From contig MGTU01000020.1 of NCBI GenBank assembly GCA_001799615.1, positions 1-64,000 of the forward strand: 64,000 nucleotides of DNA, in the 5' to 3' direction. Both the position numbers and the translations under genes were made by a program. The DNA is from Elusimicrobia bacterium GWA2_61_42. Its GTDB lineage: Bacteria; Elusimicrobiota; Elusimicrobia; Elusimicrobiales; UBA9959. Every line of letters starts with the position of its first letter. The stretch's first letter is position 1. This document shows positions 47,994 through 55,943 of the stretch, one piece after another. The notes below the pieces were generated by a model. That model was given only the letters and a program-made list of their open reading frames with translations. It made no database searches and was not told the origin of the DNA.

Positions 47994-49304
47994 ATGATAC
48001 TTTTTGTGCTGCTGATCACGGCCGCGATACTGGCGGGCTTCCTGTACCTGTTCTTCATAATCCTTTTCCTGATAAGGCGCTTCGGCAACAGGACCGCCTG
48101 GTCGCTGGCCATGCATTTCGTGCGCCCGGTGCTGCTGGAGTTCTACTCCTATGACCTGGCCGAGGCGGCTAATCTGGCGCTGCAGGCCCAGCCGGATTCC
48201 GTTCATTTGCAGCCGCTGGCGGGCCGGCCCTGGAAGGACGCGGCCAGGGTGGGGGAGCTGCGCGGTTCCCTGGAAGAACTGGGGTTCTCCGGTGCCGGCA
48301 CATACGGCGTGGACGTGATGCCCGGCGCGGCGCTGATGTTCATGGTAAACGAGGGCGCGGGAGCCGCCGCCTGTATAATGGAGCACCCGGCGGCCGGGGT
48401 CTGGCTGGACATTTATTCCTCCCTGCCTGGCGGCAGGGACGTGGTTGTCTCCTCCGGCAAAGACCCGGGCCTGCCGGCGCGCCTGCGCCGCCCCGGCGTG
48501 ACGATGGAATACCGTGCCGGCGCCGACGCCGCGGCGCTGTATGACCGGCTTATAGCCCTGCGCGGCCCGGAAAAACCATTGCCGCTCGCCGCCGCCGGCC
48601 TCGCCGCCAGGTTCGAAGAGGCCTGGGCGCTGGATATGGATTGGCGGAAGCAGAACGAGTTCCTCCCGGAGGAGGCCCTGGCACTCAAAAGAGGCCGGGC
48701 TCTTCCCGTTGAAACCGTGAAGAAGGCGAAGCTGTTCGACCAGCTGGGAGGCGGCCTCGCCATTCTCAATTTCGCCGCGCTTGTTTTTTTTCTTATCGCC
48801 GCCGGCAAGTACCCCCCGGTAGGCGACGGCCCCTGGCAGGAGGCCTTGCGGTACTTCCTGGTCCCGCTAGGGCTGTTCGCGCTGTCGTTTGCCGCTTCGA
48901 TACAGGCCCCCGGGCCCGTGACCCGGCTGGTCTCCGGGGTGTTCATGGCCATCATCGCCAGCCCCTTCTTCTGGGGCACCTTCTACATGGGGGGGATCTG
49001 GCTTAACGGCGCGCGCGATACCGGGCAGGCCGTGGTCCGCCGGGCCGAAGTTGTGGCCAGAAAAGCGACCGGCCGGCGCGACCGGGATTATTACGTGGTA
49101 CTGAAGTCGTGGCAGCCGGGCCGGGATACGGAGAAATTGCTGATCTTCAAAGAACAATACTCTAAGATAGTCCCCGGGCGCACCGTGGCGGTCGTGATCG
49201 TGAGGCCGGGCCGCCTGGGGCACGAATGGATAGTTCGGCTGGATTTTGAAACAGCGCCGGGGTCCCGTGACGGGCCGGAGGGAAAAGGTCCCGGGGGACT
49301 TTAG
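47994..49304 (+). CDS. Hypothetical large membrane protein
   Basis: 436 residues. One N-terminal helix (LFVLLITAAILAGFLYLFFI), a soluble stretch of about 220 residues without known motifs, then four hydrophobic segments (about 245-340) and a polar C-terminal domain (RRAEVVARKATGRRDRDYYV). The ATG follows GCAGGAGGGACG, a very good ribosome site. No family recognised. Convergent with pcp, and only seven bases separate the two stops. Confidence 0.65.
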   Translation: MILFVLLITAAILAGFLYLFFIILFLIRRFGNRTAWSLAMHFVRPVLLEFYSYDLAEAANLALQAQPDSVHLQPLAGRPWKDAARVGELRGSLEELGFSGAGTYGVDVMPGAALMFMVNEGAGAAACIMEHPAAGVWLDIYSSLPGGRDVVVSSGKDPGLPARLRRPGVTMEYRAGADAAALYDRLIALRGPEKPLPLAAAGLAARFEEAWALDMDWRKQNEFLPEEALALKRGRALPVETVKKAKLFDQLGGGLAILNFAALVFFLIAAGKYPPVGDGPWQEALRYFLVPLGLFALSFAASIQAPGPVTRLVSGVFMAIIASPFFWGTFYMGGIWLNGARDTGQAVVRRAEVVARKATGRRDRDYYVVLKSWQPGRDTEKLLIFKEQYSKIVPGRTVAVVIVRPGRLGHEWIVRLDFETAPGSRDGPEGKGPGGL

Positions 49305-49310
49305 CGGTCC

Positions 49311-49928
49311 CTAAAACGCGGCTTTAACAGCGGCCTCGGCCGCCCTTACCAGGGCGTCCAGCGGCAGCGAAGGTAAAATGGCTTTGCCGGACTTCTCCGG
49401 CAGGGCCATTTCAATTGTAAGCGGCAGGTGGATGAAAGCGAACCTGGTTTGCAGGGCCTGCGCCGAGACGGCGTGCAGGGCCTCGTACATCAGGTGGTTG
49501 CAGACATAGGCGCCCGCGTAATTGCTGACGTGAGCCGGCACCTTGGCGCGGCGTACGGCGGCGGCCAGCTTAAGCGGGTCGGTCCCCACAAAATAGGCGG
49601 CCGGGCCCTCGGGCCTTATCAGTTTCCCCTCAGGCATATAACCGGCGTTGTCCTTTATCGCGTAGTCCTGGATGTTCAGCGCGAAGCGCTCTATCCTTAC
49701 GGAGGCTTCTCCCGCGGCCAGGCCGAACGAGATCATTACCTCGGGCTTCAGCCGCGCCAGCAGCGCGGGCACCAGCCTGGAGACGGCCTTGCCGCTGACG
49801 GGCAGCTTTGCCTTGTGGAGCTGCCAGCCGCAAAAAGCGGCCGGCTTCAGGCGCGCCATCACTTCCAGCGCTGGATTCGTGCCGCGCCCGGCGAACGGTT
49901 CAAAAGCGGTTAGCAGCAGTCTTTTCAT
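49311..49928 (-). CDS. pcp: Pyroglutamyl-peptidase I
   Basis: 205 residues, the normal size for peptidase family C15. The opening LLLTAFEPFAGRGTNPALEV, the Glu block FGLAAGEASVRIERFALN, the nucleophile block AGAYVCNHLMYEAL and the His block FIHLPLT give the Glu-Cys-His triad. It removes N-terminal pyroglutamate from peptides in the cytosol. Start ATG at 49928. Confidence 0.92.
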   Translation of the reverse strand: MKRLLLTAFEPFAGRGTNPALEVMARLKPAAFCGWQLHKAKLPVSGKAVSRLVPALLARLKPEVMISFGLAAGEASVRIERFALNIQDYAIKDNAGYMPEGKLIRPEGPAAYFVGTDPLKLAAAVRRAKVPAHVSNYAGAYVCNHLMYEALHAVSAQALQTRFAFIHLPLTIEMALPEKSGKAILPSLPLDALVRAAEAAVKAAF

Positions 49929-50073
49929 ACCGATATTATATTCTATCCGGCGCCCGCCGCGCCCGGGGAGCGTCGGTTCTTATTGGCCCCGGCCCGCGGT
50001 TCGGAAAGGCGCCGGCTTTTTGTTATCATAGCCGTAAGCCGCCTTTCGGCACACTTCGCGGAGGTGATCTGCA

Positions 50074-51252
50074 ATGAAGCGCCGGTTCCTTTCACTCCTT
50101 CTTCCGGTTTCCCTTTTTCTGGCGCTCGCCGCCTGCAAGCCCGCCGTCCGCGGTGCCGCCCCGGCCGCGGGGCAGGCCCCGGCGGGCATGGAATACGCCG
50201 AGCTCTGCGAAAGCCCGGGCAGCTGCCTGAAGGTTTCCAGGCTGGTGCTGGGAACGGACCACCTGGGAAAGATGGATAACGCCAAGACCATAGAAGTCCT
50301 GGAAGAGGCCGTAAGGCTCGGGATCAACACGTTCGACACCTCTCCCATTTACGCCGCCAACATAGAGGAGCGCCTGGGCGCCTGGCTCAAGACCCAAGAC
50401 CGCGCCGGCCTGCACGTTATTTCCAAGGGCGGCTTCCCCCGCGACCTCGGCCCGGGCGATTATTCAAGCCGGCTCAAGGGCTCCAAAGAGGAGATCGCCC
50501 GCGGCGTCCTGGAGGAAATAGCCATCTCCGACAGGCAGTTGAACCACAATATCGCCATTTACCTGATGCACCGGGACGACGCGGACTTCCAAAACTACTC
50601 CCGGGTGGCGAGGCCGCAAACCCCGGTCAGGACCATCCTGGAAGCCCTGGCGTCCCCGGAAATAAGAAGCAAATACAGGATGCTGGGCGTTTCCAACTGG
50701 GAGACCCCGCGGGTCAACGAGTCGCAGGCCGCGGCCAAACTCGATCCCTCTCTCAGCCGCCCGGTCCTCAGCAGCCCTTACTTCTCGCTGCTCGAGATGA
50801 GTTCCGTAACCACCCACTCCGGGGGCGTCCAGGTAAAACACGAAGAGATGACCGACCCGGCTTTCCAGCCGGGGGTCAAGATAATGCCCTACTCGCCCCT
50901 CGGCGGTTTCAGCATAGTGCGCAACGGCTGGGAAAGCGCCAGGCGCGAAGCCCTGCGGCTGAAGCAAAACGGCGACAGGTATTGGGGCCACGCCTACGAC
51001 GCCATTTTTCACGCGGCCAACGAAAAGAGGTTCAACAGGGCGCTCGAGTTCACGGAAAAGTTCAACGCCGCCAACAACACGCGCTACACGGTGGACCAGG
51101 TGCTGAACGCCTATGTGCTGGCGCATAAGCGGACGGACTTCCTGGCCATCGGCCCGCGCAGCGTGCGGCAGCTGCGGCAGACAGCGGAGGCCCTTGAGTT
51201 GTCCGGGAAACTGACCCCGGCCGACCTGGACTACCTCTACTACGACAAATGA
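50074..51252 (+). CDS. Aldo/keto reductase-family lipoprotein
   Basis: 392 residues. A lipoprotein signal (RRFLSLLLPVSLFLALAAC) is unusual for this normally cytosolic fold. The barrel is clear: LVLGTDHLGK, GINTFDTSPIYA with the catalytic Asp and Tyr equivalents, VISKGGFPRD with the Lys, and IYLMHRDD with the His. The NADPH-binding end is IMPYSPLGGF plus the late LAIGPRSVRQLRQTAEAL. Lipid-anchored export would need another cofactor supply or retention on the inner face. It overlaps the next, broken gene by ATGA. Confidence 0.8.
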   Translation: MKRRFLSLLLPVSLFLALAACKPAVRGAAPAAGQAPAGMEYAELCESPGSCLKVSRLVLGTDHLGKMDNAKTIEVLEEAVRLGINTFDTSPIYAANIEERLGAWLKTQDRAGLHVISKGGFPRDLGPGDYSSRLKGSKEEIARGVLEEIAISDRQLNHNIAIYLMHRDDADFQNYSRVARPQTPVRTILEALASPEIRSKYRMLGVSNWETPRVNESQAAAKLDPSLSRPVLSSPYFSLLEMSSVTTHSGGVQVKHEEMTDPAFQPGVKIMPYSPLGGFSIVRNGWESARREALRLKQNGDRYWGHAYDAIFHAANEKRFNRALEFTEKFNAANNTRYTVDQVLNAYVLAHKRTDFLAIGPRSVRQLRQTAEALELSGKLTPADLDYLYYDK

Positions 51253-51525
51253 AACTTCGCATCGACATCAGGATAGGCTGAAAAAACTACCCCGGGGATT
51301 CGGACGTCCCCTGGTACCATATTTACCCGTTCTTCATGCTGCACATGTTCATGTTCGGCGGGTCGGGCTTTCTCATGGCCTACGGCAGTTCGCCGCCCGA
51401 GCCCTCCTTCCTTTACATGCACGGCGGTATTGCGATCCTGGTCTATACTGTCTTTTACCTGGTAATTTTCGGACTGGACGACGTTAAGTGGATGTTCATA
51501 AACGCCGGGCTTCCCCGGCGGTCCT
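51249..51525 (+). pseudogene. Broken small membrane protein with in-frame TGA
   Basis: An ATG at 51249 overlaps the reductase stop (ATGA) and reads ten codons (MKLRIDIRIG) to TGA at 51279-51281. The same frame continues at once with a protein-like sequence: KNYPGDSDVPWYHIYPFFML, then hydrophobic MHGGIAILVYTVFYLVIFGLD and DDVKWMFINAG, running into a hairpin near 51503-51519. A TGG-to-TGA change would explain it. Selenocysteine is less likely, as there is no visible SECIS-like need or redox motif. Confidence 0.5.
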
Positions 51526-51549
51526 TAGCCGCTCCCCGCGGCTCCAATA

Positions 51550-51585
51550 AAAACCGCCGGCCTTTTAAGGGGCCGGCGGTTAAAA
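51550..51585. terminator. Bidirectional hairpin between convergent units
   Basis: AAAACCGCCGGCC/GGCCGGCGGTTAAAA, AT-rich on both sides, so it can end the minus-strand RRM gene and the + unit. Confidence 0.75.
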
Positions 51586-51604
51586 CCGTTAAAGGATTTT
51601 TAGA

Positions 51605-51943
51605 TTACCACTTGTTGCCGCCGCCGTAGCCGCCGCGATCGCCACCGCCGCGACCACCGCGATCACCGCCGCGACCGCCGCCGGTGCTGCGGGCTTCCAT
51701 GGGGCGAGCTTCGTTGATGGTCAGCTTGCGGCCGCCGAAATCGGAGCCGTTCAGCTTTTCCATCGCGGTCGCAGCTTCCGCGTCATTCGGCATCTCGATG
51801 AAGCCGAAACCGCGGGACTGGCCGGACTCCCTGTCCGTGATCAGCTTCGCGCTGGTAACCTGGCCGTAAGTGGCGAACAGGGTGTTCATTTCCGCTTCGG
51901 TGGTGGTGAAGGGCAGACCGCCCACGTATATTCTCTTGCTCAT
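51605..51943 (-). CDS. RRM-type RNA-binding protein
   Basis: 112 residues. One RRM with RNP2 (IYVGGL) and RNP1 (SRGFGFIEM), followed by an RGG-type glycine/arginine tail (GGGRGGDRGGRGG). The pattern is shared with bacterial cold-inducible RRM proteins. A ribosome site TAGGAG lies seven bases before the ATG on its strand. The leader region up to about 52100 is AT-rich, consistent with a regulated long 5' end. It acts in the cytosol on mRNA or rRNA. Confidence 0.9.
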   Translation of the reverse strand: MSKRIYVGGLPFTTTEAEMNTLFATYGQVTSAKLITDRESGQSRGFGFIEMPNDAEAATAMEKLNGSDFGGRKLTINEARPMEARSTGGGRGGDRGGRGGGDRGGYGGGNKW

Positions 51944-52273
51944 TGTATTATTCTCCTAGCAACTTTAATTACCTGACTCAACTCTCTTCGCTCTATCTTT
52001 TCCTAAATGTTGCTCGGTAGAATAGGCTTAAAAAACTTGAGTTCTGGTTTGACTACCTGTATAGTATGACATTAATCCGCGCAAAGGTATATAGGCCAAA
52101 TGGACTAAATTGCCTAGGCCCTCCTTTTACAGGCGAAAAAGCGGCGCGACAGAAGCGGAGCATAAGCGGGAGAGACGGCGGCGGAATTTGATATATTTGT
52201 ATGGGGGGAGGGAGCGGGAGCTTATTCCTGAGACAAAGAGGCGCTCGGGCCGCAGCTTGGCAAGGACTTTATT
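51944..52273. other. Intergenic region between divergent RRM and cNMP-binding genes
   Basis: Coding sequence is not visible here. The stretch 51960-52100 is AT-rich against its surroundings and contains TTGACT at 52051 on the + strand and TATTCTACC on the minus strand. It probably holds the promoters and leader of the RRM gene. Confidence 0.4.
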
Positions 52274-52768
52274 ATGAAGCAAACAGAACTTGAGAACCTG
52301 CGGACCATGGCTTTCTTCAGCGGCTTTTCGGACGCCGCTTTCGCCAAATTCTTTAAAGCCTTCACCAGGCTCTCCCTGGCCAAGGGCGACATCCTGTTCC
52401 GCGAAGGGTCCGAGGGCGACACCTTCTACATCATCCTGTCGGGCGAGATGGTGATAGAGAAGAAGGTGGATAAGGCCGGCGGCAAATTTAAAAAACTCGC
52501 GCTGATGAACCGCGGCGATTTCTTCGGCGAGATGGCGGTGATGGAAAGCCAGCCGCGCTTCGCGCAGGCGCGCGCGGTGCAGGACAGCGAGCTGGTGGAG
52601 CTGAGCCGCCACCGCCTGCTGGATTTCATAAAGGACTGCCCCCAGGAAGGGGCGGGGCTGCTCATAGAGCTGCTCCGCGTGATCCTGGGGCGCCTGCGCC
52701 ACACGTCCAACGAACTGATGACCGCCCATAGTTTTATGGAAGTCCTGGCAAAATACAAGAAGCGTTGA
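52274..52768 (+). CDS. Cyclic-nucleotide-binding domain protein without DNA-binding part
   Basis: 164 residues, all in one cNMP-binding beta-roll. GDILFREGSEGDTFYIILSG and the phosphate-binding cassette GDFFGEMAVMESQPRFAQAR (Glu and Arg present) argue for functional cAMP or cGMP binding. The usual Crp helix-turn-helix is missing and the tail is a short helix (IELLRVILGRLRHTSNELMT). It may therefore regulate a partner by binding. The class III cyclase at 45781 is the likely source of ligand. Confidence 0.85.
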   Translation: MKQTELENLRTMAFFSGFSDAAFAKFFKAFTRLSLAKGDILFREGSEGDTFYIILSGEMVIEKKVDKAGGKFKKLALMNRGDFFGEMAVMESQPRFAQARAVQDSELVELSRHRLLDFIKDCPQEGAGLLIELLRVILGRLRHTSNELMTAHSFMEVLAKYKKR

Positions 52769-52804
52769 CCTGGCGGACGAGACAGATATTTAACGGGGGG
52801 GAAT

Positions 52805-53179
52805 ATGAACGAAGAAAACAGTTTTAACCCGCAAAGCGCGGAAGAAGAGGCCGCCGGAGAAAAACGCCCGCTTATAATCACCATCGCCTGCGTGATCGGG
52901 GCCATAGGGGCGGTGATGAGCGTGCCGCTGATCTTCTCGGATCTCGCCCGCGGGCTGGGGGCGTGGTACGCGCCGTACATCGCCGGCTCGGTGCTGGCGT
53001 CCTTGGTTTGCGTTATCGGCCTGTGGAAAATGAGGCGCTGGGGGGCTTACCTGTACGCCGGCGTGGCCATAACGAACCAGCTGGTGATCTATTCCATGGG
53101 TATGTGGCATTTCCCGGACCTTGCGGTCCCGGCGGTGTTCGCCGCCATAGCTTTTTCCCAACTTCATAAAATGCGGTAG
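52805..53179 (+). CDS. Small membrane protein
   Basis: 124 residues with a polar N-terminus and three to four transmembrane segments (about 24-45, 56-74, 84-98 and 104-118). ACGGGGGGGAAT precedes the ATG. It lies 36 bases after the cNMP-binding gene, likely cotranscribed. No family recognised. Confidence 0.62.
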   Translation: MNEENSFNPQSAEEEAAGEKRPLIITIACVIGAIGAVMSVPLIFSDLARGLGAWYAPYIAGSVLASLVCVIGLWKMRRWGAYLYAGVAITNQLVIYSMGMWHFPDLAVPAVFAAIAFSQLHKMR

Positions 53180-53208
53180 ATGGGATTTAAAGAAAGCAGG
53201 AGGGCTTT

Positions 53209-53790
53209 ATGAGATACTGGGCGTATATAGATAAGAAAGTCTGCGGCCCGTTCGAGACGGAAAAGCTGGGCGGGATCCCGAATTTCAGCCCTTCTTTGCT
53301 TCTTTGCCCGGATATCCCGGGCGGGGCGCAGGCCGACGCCTGGAAAGAGGCTTCCTCTTATCCCGAAGTTCTGGCCGCCCTGAGCGCGGCTCCGGCCCCG
53401 GCGCAGCCGGCGCTGCCGGCCGTCGAAAACCCCATTGGGCTGACGATGCGCGGGTCGCTGATAGACGAGCCGGTCACCGAGAGCCCGGCCCCGGCGCCCG
53501 CGCGGCCCGCAAAGCCCGCCGCCGAATCCCCCCTGCTTATGACCATGCGCGGCACCTTGATAGAAGAGCCGGGCGTAGACGAACCTGTGAAGGCGCCGCC
53601 TGCCGCGAGCCCCGCGGCCGCCGCGAATTCCGCCGCCCCGGAGCCGTTAAAATTAAAACTGGAGCAGGCGGGCGCGGAACTGGCCGCGATAGCGGAGACC
53701 CAGTCCCAGCTGGCCGCCCGGCTGAAACGCCTTGAAAGCGCGGTAGCGGACATGAAAGCGCTGCTGCCCGGGGCGGCACAGAAAAAATAG
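53209..53790 (+). CDS. GYF_2-like domain protein with Ala/Pro-rich repeats
   Basis: 193 residues. The N-terminal 65 residues (YWAYIDKKVCGPFETEKLGG) resemble GYF_2-type small domains that bind proline-rich or membrane partners. Two similar blocks follow in a Pro/Ala linker: GLTMRGSLIDEPV (about 77-89) and LMTMRGTLIEEPG (about 110-122). A C-terminal helix with heptads (QLAARLKRLESAVADMKALL) suggests oligomerisation. GCAGGAGGGCTTT precedes the ATG. Confidence 0.6.
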   Translation: MRYWAYIDKKVCGPFETEKLGGIPNFSPSLLLCPDIPGGAQADAWKEASSYPEVLAALSAAPAPAQPALPAVENPIGLTMRGSLIDEPVTESPAPAPARPAKPAAESPLLMTMRGTLIEEPGVDEPVKAPPAASPAAAANSAAPEPLKLKLEQAGAELAAIAETQSQLAARLKRLESAVADMKALLPGAAQKK

Positions 53791-53805
53791 CCGTTATTAT
53801 AAAAG

Positions 53806-53842
53806 GAAAGGGCCGCCTTGGAAAAGGCGGCCCTTTCTTTTT
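53806..53842. terminator. Strong bidirectional terminator
   Basis: AAAGGGCCGCCTT/AAGGCGGCCCTTT around GGAA, followed by CTTTTTC. It separates the + genes from the convergent kinase-like gene. Confidence 0.85.
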
Positions 53843-53847
53843 CGGGT

Positions 53848-55137
53848 CTAATTATTGTCCGGGAATTGCGGGGTGGCCGAGTTGGGCGGGACGACCGGGT
53901 AAGGGCAGGCGAAGTCCGCGGGAGTTTTGTCGCCGTACGGTCTGCGCAGTTTGTCCACCTTGCCGAGGAACAGGTCGGCCCATTCTTCGGCGCTGTGGAA
54001 GGGCTCGCGCTGCGGCGCGCGGGCCGCGGTAAAGATGTCCACCAGCTGCGGGCGCGAGAGCAGGGAGAGGCGCCGCACCAGCATCTGGCGGGCCTTTTCA
54101 CCGATCTGGTGCAGGTCGCGGCCTATGGGGTCGGTGCCGTTCAGCGAGCTGGTATGGGTGGAGTTAAGGTGCAGTATGCAGGATTCCGGGAACAGCCAGA
54201 CGCGGTTCTTCTTCCATTTGTCGAAGTTCATGCGGCTGTTGTGGTACAGGCCGCGGCCGCCGAAGGTTATGCCCACGTCCTGCAGGTAAACCACGGGGTT
54301 GTCGCACCTGGCCTTGCCGGCGGCGTCGACCGTGACGTCTTTTTTCTGGCAGGCCATGGCCTGGTTGGCGGCTTTATTGTCGGAGTTGGCCAGGAAATGG
54401 GTCATGCCGGCCAGGGCTTCGGCGCCCACGTTGTCGGCGATGGCGTGAAATTCGTCGAAGCCTATGCCGGAATTGGGTTCGAACTCTATGCGCTCGCCAA
54501 TCTTATCCTCTATGGCCACCATCTGGCCCTGCCGCCACGCGCCGCGGTCCTTCTCGCTCTTGAAGGGGTCCGACGGGCAGTCCGGGCAGTTGAGCCGCAC
54601 CGGGTACATGCGGTCCGCGTAGGCGCCGATGGCCGTCAGGATCCAGCTGGAGGCCACTTCGGCCATCACGTCGCCGGTCTCGCCGTATTTAACCTTGAAA
54701 TCCTTGCCCTTGGCGTCGCGGCATTTGAACTTGGGGGACATGCCGTTGGGGCGGCCGGTTTCGTAGGCTTCCGCCATGGGAACGTAATTGCAGGTAACCA
54801 GTTCGTCGGGGGCGTATTTCATCTTTTCGAAAGGCCCGACCTTGAAATTCATGGCGGCCGTGTTGAGTTCGCTCTCCGGGCGCCACAGCGAGGCCCTGGT
54901 TATATATTCTTTGCGCTCGGCTTTGGAGACCAGGCCTAACTTGACCTTTTCAGAGGCGCCCCGCGCTTTGCTCCAGTCCACGTCGCGCGCCGGGACGGGC
55001 GCGGGCGCTTCGGCGGCCATTACTTTAAATTCGGAGGCGCTCATCCCCGGCAGGTCGAACCGGGCGCCGGCCAGGTCCTGGGAGAACGCGGGCCGCGCTA
55101 AACCGGCGATAACGGTGAGAACGATCAATCTTTTCAT
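53848..55137 (-). CDS. Exported kinase-fold (HipA/Fam20-like) candidate
   Basis: 429 residues from the ATG at 55137 with AGGAGC on its strand. Signal peptide LIVLTVIAGLARPAFSQ. Residues match an atypical kinase layout: Lys148/Lys150 in DFKVKYGETG, Glu160 in a following helix, NSDNKAANQ at 251-259 as a catalytic loop (Asp253, Asn258), and LQDVGITFGG with Asp287 in the metal-binding position. Cys pairs (CNYVP, NCPDCP, CDNP) suggest an oxidising compartment. HipA, Fam20 and PI3/4-kinase-like folds share this order. Substrate unknown. It lies 20 bases after the phosphatase gene. Confidence 0.5.
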   Translation of the reverse strand: MKRLIVLTVIAGLARPAFSQDLAGARFDLPGMSASEFKVMAAEAPAPVPARDVDWSKARGASEKVKLGLVSKAERKEYITRASLWRPESELNTAAMNFKVGPFEKMKYAPDELVTCNYVPMAEAYETGRPNGMSPKFKCRDAKGKDFKVKYGETGDVMAEVASSWILTAIGAYADRMYPVRLNCPDCPSDPFKSEKDRGAWRQGQMVAIEDKIGERIEFEPNSGIGFDEFHAIADNVGAEALAGMTHFLANSDNKAANQAMACQKKDVTVDAAGKARCDNPVVYLQDVGITFGGRGLYHNSRMNFDKWKKNRVWLFPESCILHLNSTHTSSLNGTDPIGRDLHQIGEKARQMLVRRLSLLSRPQLVDIFTAARAPQREPFHSAEEWADLFLGKVDKLRRPYGDKTPADFACPYPVVPPNSATPQFPDNN

Positions 55138-55157
55138 TATAAGCTCCTGTCTATACC

Positions 55158-55754
55158 CTAAAAACTGTCCCCGGGCAGCACCCGCTGCCCGATATCTTTG
55201 GAAGAAACTATTCTGCCGTCCGAGAAATTCAGCAGCCATGCCCTGTCGAAGGAGCCGTCGGGCCATTCGGAGGGAAGGGCGTTCAGCGCGGCCTGCCCAG
55301 AACCGTTATACTCGGCCAGTTCGCGGATTATGGCGCTAATATTTCCATGCTGCCAGCAGACCAGGACCATGCGCCCTTCATATAAAGGGTTTGCCATGAT
55401 ATCCGCGGCCAGCTTATGCGCCTGTCCGCGGGTGAACCGGGTGTTGATGGTTATTTTCAAGGCGCGAGCCAGCGGCGTTACCGTCTGTATGGAGCGGATG
55501 GAGCTGTCTTCGTTCTTGGGCGCAGCGGCGTAGATGGCGGCCGGGGTGCCGTAGCGGGTGACGGCGGCGTTGGTCTGGAAGAACCAGACCAGCGCTTCGG
55601 CGCGCCTGAAGCCCTGTTCATTGAGCTCGCCGCCGTTCTCGGGTTTTTCCCCGTGGCGGATGATTATGACCTGCGCGGGCGCGGCAAAAGCCGCGGCGGA
55701 GCAGGCAAGGGCGGCGGACGCGCCTAAGGCGAGTATCAGCAGGGTTTTTTTCAT
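55158..55754 (-). CDS. Exported histidine phosphatase family protein
   Basis: 198 residues from the ATG at 55754, which gives a clean signal peptide (KKTLLILALGASAALACSAA). The RHG motif IIIRHGEKPEN and the second catalytic His in VCWQHGNI mark the branch-2-like phosphoglycerate-mutase superfamily. They form a phospho-His intermediate and hydrolyse phosphate esters. Its stop lies 20 bases before the kinase-like gene, so both would be exported together and may act on the same phosphate. Confidence 0.82.
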   Translation of the reverse strand: MKKTLLILALGASAALACSAAAFAAPAQVIIIRHGEKPENGGELNEQGFRRAEALVWFFQTNAAVTRYGTPAAIYAAAPKNEDSSIRSIQTVTPLARALKITINTRFTRGQAHKLAADIMANPLYEGRMVLVCWQHGNISAIIRELAEYNGSGQAALNALPSEWPDGSFDRAWLLNFSDGRIVSSKDIGQRVLPGDSF

Positions 55755-55894
55755 AGCGTCCCGGAACATCCTGTGTCGTGCATCACAGTCTTATCGTAAC
55801 ATTAGGGGCGGCGCGGGCGTATGAAGCGAAAGGCCCAGAATTGCGGAGTTTTAATACCTATGCCCGCCTGGGTCCTGCGGACGGCGGCCGGATA

Positions 55895-55924
55895 AAAAAA
55901 ACCGCCGGGCGCTGCCGGCGGTTA
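55895..55924. terminator. Hairpin of the dispersed family, A and T tracts both sides
   Basis: AAAAAAACCGCCGG/CCGGCGGTTATT. The A run on the left makes it fit for the minus-strand gene at 55944. Confidence 0.72.
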
Positions 55925-55943
55925 TTCGCGCTTTGCGGGGCTT

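Noticed and set aside
51249-51525. Selenoprotein with TGA read as selenocysteine
   Set aside because: No redox motif around the TGA, no recognisable SECIS, and the frame runs into a hairpin. A nonsense mutation is simpler.
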